From: a virus
Length of the DNA stretch: 23,634 nt
Direction: 5' to 3' (one strand)
Virus record (IMG/VR): IMGVR_UViG_3300030101_002282
Coordinates: 2,421-26,054 of that record
This document shows positions 7,701 through 15,294 of the stretch, one piece after another; position 1 is the first letter of the stretch; every line of letters starts with the position of its first letter. The translations under genes were made by a program, and so were the position numbers. The notes under the pieces are model-generated. The model was not told the origin of the DNA. It searched no databases and saw nothing but the letters and a program-made list of their open reading frames with translations.

Positions 7701-8773
7701 CCTTTAAATAATCCATCATCTAACAAAGTTAAAAATTTTTTTCTTTCTTCTGCGGAAGATGCATTAAAAAATTTTCTAAAGTCTGGAAATACTTTATCTA
7801 CTTCTCTATCTATTCTAGCAACTTGTTCTTCAGCAAAGTTTACGTCTCTCATTTCTCTTGCTTTTTGTGTTTTCTTTGCTTCAGCTACTTCTTGTGGTTT
7901 TGTTCCTCTAAATCTAAATGCAGCACTAAATTTATCTAATGCTTGGTCAAATAAACCACTGCTATATGCAAGTTCTTTACCACGTTTAGCTAATGCTTTT
8001 GCTGCAACTCCTGTACCATAAACAAAAGGTGTAAGAAAAATAGACTCTGCACCAAATTTTGCTCTGTTCATTAATTTTCTAGCTGCGTCTTCTGATGGGT
8101 CATCTCTAACATCTCTGTCTAAAGCAAGAGCAGCATCGGGTCCAAACAGATCACTTATGTTTCCTATCTTTTCAACATCAGCTACAAGCGTCTCTCCAGC
8201 TGCACCACCTAGTACAACAGCACTAAATCTTTGTGTGCCCGATAATTTATTTAATTCTTCTGCTTTTTTTCTACCTTTTGCTATATTAGGATTTTTAAAA
8301 CTTATAAGTTTACCAGCTCTCTTTGCTTTTAATCCTTTAGTTGCTAATGTTGTTGCAATTTTTGCACCTGCTCCTCCTGGTATACCTATTTGTACTAAAG
8401 CTTCTGTTAATCTACCTATAGCTCTTTGTTCTGCTATTTCTTCAAATGGATTAAGTTTATCAAAAAATGCTTCTACTTGAGCTGCGGAGTTTTCTGTCAA
8501 TCCAAGGTCTAAGAGCTCTGCACCAAGAGATACTACACCTTCCACAGTTTTTATAACACCAGAACCAAGTCCTGCAACAAATGCTGTTGCACCCGATACT
8601 TCATTGTTATCCTCTGCTTCAGGTAAATTTATATCTGTTGCATCTATACCTTCACCTATATTTCGATATAGGTTTTTATTTATATCACCTTCGTTTTTAT
8701 TTTTTTCTTTTTCTTGAACTTTACCACCTGATATTGTGGGATTGTTGTTAGGATCGTATGGATCAAATGCCAT
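4742..8773 (-). CDS. Giant internal virion / DNA-ejection-like protein
   Basis: At 1343 aa this is the largest gene. The start is fixed by AGGAG at 8779-8783, five bases before the ATG and overlapping the upstream stop. The N-terminus (about 1-55) is polar and disordered. Several Gly/Ala-rich hydrophobic stretches follow (GATAFVAGLGSGVI at 61-74, GIPGGAGAKIATTLATKG at 130-147), then long charged helical tracts, and around the middle NFMSWPSEVFRTGFGIFEQ, a motif I recall from large marine-phage virion proteins. The C-terminus is Gln/Asn-rich. Size, mixed membrane-active and helical segments, and position at the end of the structural genes before lysis resemble T7 gp16-type ejection proteins. 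No lytic transglycosylase motif is evident. The identification rests on architecture and neighbours, so function is inferred. A virion-packaged protein of another role cannot be excluded. Confidence 0.6.
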   Translation of the reverse strand: MAFDPYDPNNNPTISGGKVQEKEKNKNEGDINKNLYRNIGEGIDATDINLPEAEDNNEVSGATAFVAGLGSGVIKTVEGVVSLGAELLDLGLTENSAAQVEAFFDKLNPFEEIAEQRAIGRLTEALVQIGIPGGAGAKIATTLATKGLKAKRAGKLISFKNPNIAKGRKKAEELNKLSGTQRFSAVVLGGAAGETLVADVEKIGNISDLFGPDAALALDRDVRDDPSEDAARKLMNRAKFGAESIFLTPFVYGTGVAAKALAKRGKELAYSSGLFDQALDKFSAAFRFRGTKPQEVAEAKKTQKAREMRDVNFAEEQVARIDREVDKVFPDFRKFFNASSAEERKKFLTLLDDGLFKGDLNKSAVDGKLAKEITQQTQKRLGKKEGTEVSQNILRSIVKTREEFANILNITAGGPGAKVDLPAGVGVDLRKIMGNRVKNYIGNTFEIFENAEAGFLQKYKPARQDIDRAITLFMRYARKNQNPITELEAEGMVNDIIKQVRKMDPKRDRLPTFAYQNLSRSADDAFALKTFAQTIEKKLPGGKKEIQVIGKGSKVFRDLFGEINDVRHSIFEGMNRLSIVARKNQLFDEILDADAVAKAKATAETPLGQRGFFHSSPLAAKRAFGNEPEIVKMDDYVKEYFKDGVLVNRLSNTYTTREIAESFTNVSKIQDFMRGETGGPIGKTFSWAWRNLLLTPKAGAQYAKTILSVPTHIRNFLSSSAFSFANGTMFADPRVFRQAMNNAFGTVQVGGPRKELSQEKYREYLELGIVNTNVRLGDLRNLMKDVRFGEGNFATDSILFPMINSLGKKTSRGIKKTGKFMQDLYVAEDDIWKIINYEVQLVQRGERYAKAGIKISPQALKQEVAQIVQDTVPNYAKVGEFVRAARVSPFGNFMSWPSEVFRTGFGIFEQVAKDLRDPVTRSLNPITSKNPMKGLAMKRLVGMVGAMGIIPYGLTKGSQAIFGVSNEEADAANDFVAPWAKSSQKIYTRDPETGELFYIDWSKNNVYDTLTRPFQTVLRNIQEGIDNEEILLKGFVEGIAEAAGETASPFISESIYTEAFMDIWGRNGRTREGKQLYNDQTPGPEKVTIIMQHLGKTLLPTTQPFERTKKAITGEPGRGAEIYEIPYELAGIFGFRLIKVDPKKSLGFKLFEYQQGVSNSRKLFTGEIDPVDMRTPSDVIDRYFTANKSLFEVKKQMLTSINNAKSLGIKDDDVYEIFDKRGLGSVYNEITSGEFVPFFPSKKLIERFEDLSKEGGVSNVYNQAESTLGQMEDQMYRLNLYQDWNISLDDFLPDTDPQGQSALPQMPMPNQRLFTRQNNQINNLTRSEQALLSPEEQEIARRN

Positions 8774-8781
8774 TATGTCTC

Positions 8782-9612
8782 CTAATCCTGATCTACATCA
8801 ATCGGCTCATACCCTGCTGAAGGATCTAGTGTTACAAAATCTAATGAACCATTGCCAACACTAATTCTTTTTTTCCATTGACCTTGTATGGCATCATAAA
8901 AAATTTGACCTGTTTGTACATTTGATACATCAGGCACATATTGAACTTTACCTTTTTTACCAACATCAACATAATCTATCTCTACTAGATTTGATCTCTG
9001 TCCTAAATCTGCAGTTCGAATAAAATCTATAGTTTTTCTAGATATATCATCTGCTCTACTACCTTTATATTTAGATATAATTCTGTTTTCTGCAGCATCT
9101 GTTAGATCACTCCTCATAGCTTTTACTTGTTCTTCATAAGTTTGTGCAGCATAACCAGATTTATCTTTTATTTTTGCAATTTCTAAATCACTTGCTCTAT
9201 CTAATGCAGCTTGTGATGCGTCAAATTTTTGTTGCGCCGCTGCTATAGATTTTGCTTCATCAGATTCTATTGCTTGACCAACTATTGCTTGTTGTAATGC
9301 TCTATCCTGTAATGCTTCTTGTGCTCTTATACCTTGAAATGTGCTAAAAGGTTCCTTAGCAGCTGTTGCTGCTGTCGCTAATAAACCACCTCTAGGTGGA
9401 GCAGATAATAGATTTAAACCAAAATTAGTTAAAAAACTAGATACAGATCCAGGCATAGCTTGTGTTTGTGTTCTAGGTGCAAATTGATTATACAATTCAC
9501 GTATTCTTTCTACTTCACCACCTACATTATAGTTTTGTCTATCTAAACCTGATGTAATACCATCAGCAGATCCACCTCTTCTAAACATAGGTCTTTTTAA
9601 AGTTCTATTCAT
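8782..9612 (-). CDS. Putative internal virion protein with GG/RQNY motif
   Basis: This 276-aa protein opens with a basic segment and a double-glycine motif, RPMFRRGGSADG (7-18), then RQNYNVGGEV (25-34). The same pattern recurs in the 680-aa protein two genes upstream. Residues 50-85 are Gly/Ala-rich and mildly hydrophobic (FGLNLLSAPPRGGLL). Residues 85-180 are Ala/Gln-rich helix with coiled-coil character, and the C-terminal third is beta-like and acidic (ending PIDVDQD). It lies between the 310-aa and 1343-aa genes, with gaps of 1 and 8 bases. Such Ala/Gln-rich helical proteins next to a giant virion protein are typical of podovirus ejection proteins, but no homologue of known function is recognised. 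The role is inference. Confidence 0.55.
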   Translation of the reverse strand: MNRTLKRPMFRRGGSADGITSGLDRQNYNVGGEVERIRELYNQFAPRTQTQAMPGSVSSFLTNFGLNLLSAPPRGGLLATAATAAKEPFSTFQGIRAQEALQDRALQQAIVGQAIESDEAKSIAAAQQKFDASQAALDRASDLEIAKIKDKSGYAAQTYEEQVKAMRSDLTDAAENRIISKYKGSRADDISRKTIDFIRTADLGQRSNLVEIDYVDVGKKGKVQYVPDVSNVQTGQIFYDAIQGQWKKRISVGNGSLDFVTLDPSAGYEPIDVDQD

Positions 9613-9613
9613 A

Positions 9614-10546
9614 TTATTGCCCCATTAATGCAAATGGATTTTTATTTGCAACAGCTCCATATATACCAGCTAATGTTGAACCAACTCCTAATGCAGTCTG
9701 TAATGGTGTAGGATTTGGAACGTTAGTTGTTTGTGTTTGTCCCGGATATCCACCCATAATACCTGCAACCTGTGCTGCATATCTATCTAATTGTTCTTGT
9801 GGTTGGAATGTTGCCATTCTTGTAGCTTCTCTTTGTGCATCTAGTACAGCTTGAGATTGTGCCTGGTTTATAGCGCCCAACGAACCTAATTGTGAAATAT
9901 CTCCTCGTTGTAATCCAGGCACAAGTGATGCTAGACCTAGCTGCGTTTGTAGATCAGCAGCTCTTTGAGCCTGTGCCTGACCAAAACCTTGTTGTAATAA
10001 TTGAGATTGTAGTGCTGCTCTGTTTCTATCAGAACCAGTATCGTATTCTGCTAGTTGAACTCCCTCTCTTCCTCCACCAAATGCACCTGACTGCACTGCT
10101 CTATCTCTAATAGATTGTCTATTAATAGCTGCGTTTCTGTCAAATTCTGAAAGTGTTGCATCAATAACTTGTTGTTGATATGGCGACATATATTGTTGAG
10201 TTTGTGCCGCTGTCATTGGTCCTGTCAAATTCTGTGCTGCTGTTAAATACGGTTGAAAAGAACCAACACCTTGTGTTGCTAGGCTTTGTGCTTGTGTTTG
10301 TAATGCATCTTGTGCAGCAACTTGTGGTGCAAGTCCCGCTAAACTATCTTGTCTAATTCCAAATTGTGTAGCTGCACCCTGTCTTGCTTTAAATTGATCA
10401 GGTGTTTCACCTGTTTGTTGTGTTAATGATCCTATCCCTCTTGTAACTACTGGTACGGCTGTTTGAGCCGTGATCTGCGTTGCAAGATCTTGACCTAAAT
10501 CTTCGACAAACTGTGCGGGTAAATTTCTTACTGTTTCTGTTGCCAT
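9614..10546 (-). CDS. Gln/Ala-rich virion (ejection-like) protein
   Basis: This 310-aa protein is exceptionally rich in Gln and Ala and predicted to be nearly all helix. Its core, YMSPYQQQVIDATLSEF followed by AVQSGAFGGGREGV, belongs to a pattern I recall from internal or ejection proteins of many phages: a helical block, a Gly-rich hinge (GAFGGGR, near residue 155), then another Gln-rich helix. The C-terminus (TALGVGSTLAGIYGAVA) could insert in a membrane. The start overlaps the 680-aa stop in TAATG (10544-10548), with an AGGAG about 10 bases upstream. It is grouped with the 276-, 680- and 1343-aa proteins. No enzymatic motif is seen. Confidence 0.6.
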   Translation of the reverse strand: MATETVRNLPAQFVEDLGQDLATQITAQTAVPVVTRGIGSLTQQTGETPDQFKARQGAATQFGIRQDSLAGLAPQVAAQDALQTQAQSLATQGVGSFQPYLTAAQNLTGPMTAAQTQQYMSPYQQQVIDATLSEFDRNAAINRQSIRDRAVQSGAFGGGREGVQLAEYDTGSDRNRAALQSQLLQQGFGQAQAQRAADLQTQLGLASLVPGLQRGDISQLGSLGAINQAQSQAVLDAQREATRMATFQPQEQLDRYAAQVAGIMGGYPGQTQTTNVPNPTPLQTALGVGSTLAGIYGAVANKNPFALMGQ

Positions 10547-12588
10547 TATATGACTTCTCCTAATCTTTGTGATGTTTGAAACATTTTACGTGCGCCATCT
10601 AAGCCTTGCGATTCTTCTGATACGTCACCTCCGGCTTCAAGGTTTTTCATCATATTATACATAACTTCTGCGCCTTTGTCTATATCTCCATCTCCTGCGT
10701 TTCTAACAGCTTCGGCTGTAAATACAAACTCATTCTTTGATAATCTTGCAGGCACATCGTCTGCTTTTTCCATTCTTCCTATTGGTACAAAACCACCTTC
10801 AGCTCTTAAATCCATTTCTTGTCCACCCATATCTAATAAAGGCATAGTCTTTTTTGCTACTGGTTCAACGTCTCCGCCTTCAGCCATAAATCTTGGTGCT
10901 GTATACGAATAAGGATCTCTTCTTATAGCTGCAATATCTATACCTTCACCTCTGTATGGTTCTCCTTCATCTTCTTCTTCAGGAGCACCAACACCTAATA
11001 ATGGTAATGCAGATGCTAGACCTATTGCTTTTAATGCACTAATACCACCTTTACCATCTCCTAATAATGCTCCACCTATTTTACTGTCATCTATTTTTTT
11101 GGCTATCTCTGCAAACTTAGATAATTTTTCTGGATCTGTTTTTGAAATTGCATCTACAACTTTTGGATCAACTTTTTCTAAAGCTTGTGCATTAACCATA
11201 TCTGTAAATTTACTAGTTTCTAATGGTTTAATACCATAAGCAGCTGACTCATAATCAAATACATTTGCACTTGGAATACCACCTTGAATATTTGCAGCAC
11301 CACCAGAACCACCTAAACCTAAATCATTAAATTTAGACATATCTGAATAATCAACTGTAGCTGCTTGTTGTGCTCCAGTGCCAGTAGATGTTGCTGGTGC
11401 TCCTTTAGCAGACATTGCACCTAAAGCTCCACTAATTGCTGCTGATTTTAATATACCTTTTGCATCTAAGTCTTGACCAGAAGCTAATTGTAAACCTCCA
11501 GTAGTTAATCCTGATATAACAGCTGATCTCATAAATGGACTAGCGCCAGCCATAAATCCTGAACCAGCTGCAGCATATGGTGCATAAAGTGCTATGGCTG
11601 TTTGTACGTATGGATTCTTTAATAATTTTTTTCTAGTTCTATTTACTTTAGAACCAATTTTCTTAACTGCTTTAGTTGCTTTTTTAATAACACCACCAAG
11701 AAAATAATTTTGTCTTGCAACTTCTGTATTTGCAATTCCACCATCAGCCATAAATCTATATGCTATACCTGGTTGTTGAGTTGTTGTTGGTACATTAGCA
11801 GCTGCTGCTGCGTTTGCTGCTGCTTGTTGTTGTGCTAGTAATTGTTGTAATGTTAAAACATTGTTACCATCATCATCGTTATCTTGATTAGTTGGATTAC
11901 CATATGCATCTATTAAACCAGCTTGTCTTTGACTCATATAATCTTCAAAAGTTGTTCCTTTAAATCTTCCTGCTGGTACAACTTTTTGATCAAAAAAAGC
12001 TTTATTGTTAAGAGGACCAAACTTACTAGCAATTTTACCTATTAAACTATTAGCAAATAAATCTGATACAATATTTCTATTACCATAAGCAGTTGTATTT
12101 GGAACTGTAGTTCCTCTATAACCTCCAAATAAACCACCAAACTTTGAGGGTCCTGTGTAGGATTGTGTAAAAAAATCTTTTTTCTCATTTGGATCAGATA
12201 AAGTTCCTTTTTGTGCAGTGGTTCTTTTTTGTCCATACTGTTGTGATCTTCTATTTTCTCTAGCATCACCACCGTCGCCTCCAGTGTTATCGCTGCCTTT
12301 GTCTTCAGATCCAAAATCTCCACCTTGAAGACTAGGAAGTCCCGCAGGTCCTTTATTAGGTTTACCTTTTAAAGATCCATATAAGTTTTTATCTATTAAT
12401 ATTTTTTCTTCTTCATCAGTTATGTAAGCTAACTTTGCTTTAACATGACCTGGTTCCGATAACCAAAATTTAGGTGCTTTAACCATTTCTTGTTTACCAA
12501 GAAAATTTTTTACACCAGCTTGTGTAACAGGTTTCTCACTACCTTCTTTATACATTTGTCTTGCTTGTTGTGAATTTGTTATAGCCAT
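10546..12588 (-). CDS. Large virion-associated protein, basic patch and GG motifs
   Basis: This 680-aa protein appears modular. Residues 1-130 are polar and Gly-rich. Residues 245-265 are Gln/Ala low complexity (LAQQQAAANAAAAA). RFMADGGIANTEVARQNYF (278-296) is the double-glycine/RQNY motif also seen in the 276-aa protein. A strongly basic patch follows (301-325: IKKATKAVKK, NRTRKKLLK), then Gly/Ala hydrophobic stretches (326-400 and 515-535). The motif RFMAEGG repeats at 566-572, and the conserved C-terminal block has RMEKADDVPARLSKNEFVF (605-623) and EVMYNMMKNLE (641-651). I recall this C-terminal block as common in marine phages, without known function. DNA-binding-like charge next to membrane-like segments fits a packaged ejection protein. 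It overlaps the 84-aa gene stop in TAATG, with AAGGA about 9 bases upstream. Confidence 0.6.
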   Translation of the reverse strand: MAITNSQQARQMYKEGSEKPVTQAGVKNFLGKQEMVKAPKFWLSEPGHVKAKLAYITDEEEKILIDKNLYGSLKGKPNKGPAGLPSLQGGDFGSEDKGSDNTGGDGGDARENRRSQQYGQKRTTAQKGTLSDPNEKKDFFTQSYTGPSKFGGLFGGYRGTTVPNTTAYGNRNIVSDLFANSLIGKIASKFGPLNNKAFFDQKVVPAGRFKGTTFEDYMSQRQAGLIDAYGNPTNQDNDDDGNNVLTLQQLLAQQQAAANAAAAANVPTTTQQPGIAYRFMADGGIANTEVARQNYFLGGVIKKATKAVKKIGSKVNRTRKKLLKNPYVQTAIALYAPYAAAGSGFMAGASPFMRSAVISGLTTGGLQLASGQDLDAKGILKSAAISGALGAMSAKGAPATSTGTGAQQAATVDYSDMSKFNDLGLGGSGGAANIQGGIPSANVFDYESAAYGIKPLETSKFTDMVNAQALEKVDPKVVDAISKTDPEKLSKFAEIAKKIDDSKIGGALLGDGKGGISALKAIGLASALPLLGVGAPEEEDEGEPYRGEGIDIAAIRRDPYSYTAPRFMAEGGDVEPVAKKTMPLLDMGGQEMDLRAEGGFVPIGRMEKADDVPARLSKNEFVFTAEAVRNAGDGDIDKGAEVMYNMMKNLEAGGDVSEESQGLDGARKMFQTSQRLGEVI

Positions 12589-12842
12589 TATTCTTCGTCC
12601 TTATCAGATGATGCACCTAACGCTGGTATCTTTGCTACTTTAATTTTTACAGATCTAGTTACATCTTCTCTAACTGTAGCTGTTTCTGGATTTACAATAT
12701 CATCCTCTGCTTCTTTGTCAGAGTTATATTCATAATTTGTCTTTGTATTTCTTAAAACTATTTCAGCTTCACACTTAACGACAGGTACCTCTTTGCCGTC
12801 AACTGTTATATATTCTACTGATCCTTCTTCTTTAAATGCCAT
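12588..12842 (-). CDS. Small conserved phage structural-region protein
   Basis: This 84-aa acidic protein is predicted beta-rich in its first half (VEYITVDGKEVPVVKCEAEI) with a charged linker and an Asp/Glu tail (SSDKDEE). I recall close relatives at the same place in marine phage genomes, always as hypothetical proteins. There is no signal peptide, membrane span or catalytic motif. It starts one base after the 108-aa gene stop and overlaps the 680-aa start in TAATG (12586-12590). The position among virion genes suggests a minor virion or assembly protein. The function is not recognised. Confidence 0.6.
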   Translation of the reverse strand: MAFKEEGSVEYITVDGKEVPVVKCEAEIVLRNTKTNYEYNSDKEAEDDIVNPETATVREDVTRSVKIKVAKIPALGASSDKDEE

Positions 12843-12843
12843 A

Positions 12844-13170
12844 TTAATCTCTATTTATTTGTAGCACAGAAATAACCATATGTAACCTATTTCCTGTGGC
12901 TGCTTGTGCTTTTAAAATTTCATTTTCCTGCATTATAAGGGGTTGTGATAATAACTCAACTGTTTGATTAGACGATATAGCCTTTGTTTTAAACAAACTA
13001 AATACTGATGCACCAGCTGTTAAAGTAACAGATATACTATCAGCATTACCAGAATCCTCAGATACTAATATTGATTTGATAATACTAGTTGTTGCTGTTG
13101 GACTAGTGTAAACAGTCGTATCTGACGTATCGTTAAAATCTATTTTTGCGTTTGTATATATATTAGCCAC
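12844..13170 (-). CDS. Small beta-rich virion-like protein
   Basis: This 108-aa protein is almost entirely short beta strands and Thr/Ser-rich turns (TSIIKSILVSEDSGNADSI, VELLSQPLIMQENEIL, RLHMVISVLQI). That is typical of small capsid- or tail-decorating proteins of phages, a comparison drawn from composition and context. The start is GTG at 13170, and the start codon overlaps the last 8 bases of the 55-aa gene within AGTGGCTAA. No Shine-Dalgarno is visible, so translation probably depends on re-initiation after the upstream stop. No membrane segment or catalytic motif is seen. Which virion part it belongs to cannot be told from the sequence. Confidence 0.6.
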   Translation of the reverse strand: MANIYTNAKIDFNDTSDTTVYTSPTATTSIIKSILVSEDSGNADSISVTLTAGASVFSLFKTKAISSNQTVELLSQPLIMQENEILKAQAATGNRLHMVISVLQINRD

Positions 13171-13330
13171 TTAAAAACCAAGAGAATCTCTCTTGCTCCT
13201 GTTTTATTTCATCTAGAAAAGTTGAGTTTAATTGTTCTTTCATTAAGGTCAACGCTCTATTGATTTGTTTTTGGTTTGAAAAATCATATTCTTCTTTTGG
13301 TTCCGGTATTCTTACAGTTACTTTAGCCAT
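13163..13330 (-). CDS. 55-aa conserved small phage protein
   Basis: An ATG at 13330 opens a 55-codon frame ending in TAA at 13163-13165. The product starts MAKVTVRIPEPKEEYDF, continues with a charged helical segment (LTLMKEQLN, EIKQEQERF) and ends FSWFLSG. The pattern VTVRIPEPKEEYD is one I recall from small marine-phage proteins between the nozzle-like gene and the small beta-rich gene. It overlaps the 650-aa stop in TAATG (13328-13332) and the next gene's GTG by 8 bases, so both junctions look coupled. Without it there would be a 159-base gap in a region that otherwise has none. The function is unknown. Confidence 0.7.
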   Translation of the reverse strand: MAKVTVRIPEPKEEYDFSNQKQINRALTLMKEQLNSTFLDEIKQEQERFSWFLSG

Positions 13331-15282
13331 TATCTTCTACCGTCCGGTTGTATATCTAATCTTAATGTGCCAAATCTCCAAGACTCACTAGTTGCATCAT
13401 TTGCTATTTTCACACTAGCAAATCTACCTCTAGCTCTTGTATCTTTTTTCTGTGTTGTGGATGTAATAGTAAAAGGACTATATGTAGAATTAGATGATGT
13501 ATCTTGAGGATATCTTTTTAATCCAATAGTTACTTTTGCATTACCTAACAATGTTTTAAAATCTGGTATAAATCTTCTCATAGCTATAAATATTTCTCCT
13601 GCAACTTTAGGGCCAGCACTTCTACCTTGTGCGTCTTTTGATCTTTGTTCAAGATCAAAGTCAAATGATTGTATAAAAGATGTAACAGTAGTAGTTGTAC
13701 CATTTGGATTTACTTGATCTGTACCTACTTCATGTTCAAAATAAGTTGTTTGACCTAAACCAGTTTGACCAACTATTACAGGAAACGTACCACTAGCAGA
13801 AGAATCATATTTAGTTGCATATGGATTTTTATATATTGTGGCATCCATCCAACTTGTTCTTGCTTCTGTTCCTGTATACCAAACACCACCTCTCACACCT
13901 GCTGATTCACCAAAATTAAATACAACATATTTATCATTGTAGTCTGAACTAGCTGAAGGATAATACCAAGTAATTTCTGTAAATAGATTATTTAAACCTG
14001 CTGCAACCTGCTGTCCTTTTGTAGTATCAAAATTGTCAAATACAAAGTCCTCAACAGTACACGGTAGTGATTTTACTGTACCATCATAAAGAAAAAAACC
14101 TTTTGGACTTAACCAAAAAGCTGCACCATCTATTTCAATAACAGCATTTTGTCCAATTAATCCACAGTTAGTACCAACTTGTTCAACAGCAAATGTGAAT
14201 GGTGCACCAATAAATTTCATTGTGTACAATGCATTATCAGTCCATATCAAAATAACTTCTTTTGCTTTTAATGCACCCATGATTTTTGTGCCATCTTGTA
14301 ATCTTTGTGTTCCAGCTGTGTTTGTTGCTGATGGTAAAAATGTATTAATATCTTCTTGATCAGAAAATCTTATAAACATATCATCTTGTGTTCCTGTGTT
14401 TCCAATAGTTGTTTCTGTTCCAAGATGTATTAAGTGTCTTGTTGTTGGTGATATTAAACTAACTCTAGTTTTTGTTGGATTGTTTGTTGTTTCAAAACTT
14501 GTAGTAGTTGTAGATGCACGTGTTGTTAATCTCTGTGATATACCCGAGTTCCATGTAAATGTTTTACCATTTAATATTGTTGCAACCAATACCTCACCAA
14601 AATTGTCTAGTGACCATAACCCAGGTTCTAGTGTAACATCAGATGCAGCCGCTGCCTCACCCCAGTTACCATTACCGTATGGGTCCATACCCCAACCATA
14701 ACCATAAGTCTGTTCTCTTGGTCCTACTGGCTCGTATGGTTTTATACTTAGACTACCACCTGTTGATACAGTTCCACTAGCATTGCTAGATTGATTGATT
14801 GTAAATGTTCCTGTTGTTGGCACAGATATGACTTGAAAATTTTTATCTTCAAAGTCAGCATCATTAAAACCTGTACCACCAGGCAGTGTCACAGAATCTA
14901 GTTGCACTATATCTCCAACCTTTAAACCATGAGCTGCTTTTGTGATTGTACAAGTTGGTGATCCATTTGTTGTTGCAATTGTTGCTGATGTTAATGTGGC
15001 TTTTAAAGGTGTAATGTCATATAATTGACCTTCAAAATAAATAAGTAAAAATTTATCTGATCCAAGAGCCACGTATCTATTACCATCGTTATCTACGAAA
15101 GCATGTTGTTTTCTAACTACACCAGAAATAGTGTCAGTAGTTAGTGATGCCCAACCGCCAACTTTTTCTGGTAGACCATATCTAAATCTTACGTTATCAG
15201 AATCAACCCAACGATTTTCTGCACCCGCTGGTGTATCTTGTTTATCTATTCCAGGTCTAAAATTAAACTCAACGAGAGCCAC
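13330..15282 (-). CDS. Tail nozzle-like protein (T7 gp12 / P22 gp10-type)
   Basis: This 650-aa protein starts at GTG 15282, fixed by AGGAG at 15290-15294, seven bases away. The N-terminus, FRPGIDKQDTPAGAENRW then VRFRYGLPEKVGGW, and the C-terminus, RARGRFASVKI then SWRFGTLRLDIQPDGRR, match a pattern common to podovirus tail nozzle and stabilising proteins. The interior has repeated beta-strand blocks suited to a beta-propeller. One of them, ILIWTDNALYTMKF then FWLSPKGFFLYDG, resembles the P22 gp10 blades by eye. Such proteins close the head after packaging and carry the tail fibres, consistent with the fibre genes upstream. I also see a Thr-rich insert near 100-170. The assignment is by pattern, not alignment. 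A different tail-tube protein is possible. Confidence 0.6.
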   Translation of the reverse strand: MALVEFNFRPGIDKQDTPAGAENRWVDSDNVRFRYGLPEKVGGWASLTTDTISGVVRKQHAFVDNDGNRYVALGSDKFLLIYFEGQLYDITPLKATLTSATIATTNGSPTCTITKAAHGLKVGDIVQLDSVTLPGGTGFNDADFEDKNFQVISVPTTGTFTINQSSNASGTVSTGGSLSIKPYEPVGPREQTYGYGWGMDPYGNGNWGEAAAASDVTLEPGLWSLDNFGEVLVATILNGKTFTWNSGISQRLTTRASTTTTSFETTNNPTKTRVSLISPTTRHLIHLGTETTIGNTGTQDDMFIRFSDQEDINTFLPSATNTAGTQRLQDGTKIMGALKAKEVILIWTDNALYTMKFIGAPFTFAVEQVGTNCGLIGQNAVIEIDGAAFWLSPKGFFLYDGTVKSLPCTVEDFVFDNFDTTKGQQVAAGLNNLFTEITWYYPSASSDYNDKYVVFNFGESAGVRGGVWYTGTEARTSWMDATIYKNPYATKYDSSASGTFPVIVGQTGLGQTTYFEHEVGTDQVNPNGTTTTVTSFIQSFDFDLEQRSKDAQGRSAGPKVAGEIFIAMRRFIPDFKTLLGNAKVTIGLKRYPQDTSSNSTYSPFTITSTTQKKDTRARGRFASVKIANDATSESWRFGTLRLDIQPDGRR

Positions 15283-15289
15283 AGTCTAG

Positions 15290-15294
15290 CTCCT
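15290..15294 (-). promoter_or_regulatory. Ribosome binding site fixing a GTG start
   Basis: AGGAG (read on the minus strand) lies seven bases before the GTG at 15282-15280 and overlaps the upstream gene's TAG stop at 15293-15295. It decides the non-ATG start of the nozzle-like gene. Confidence 0.7.
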
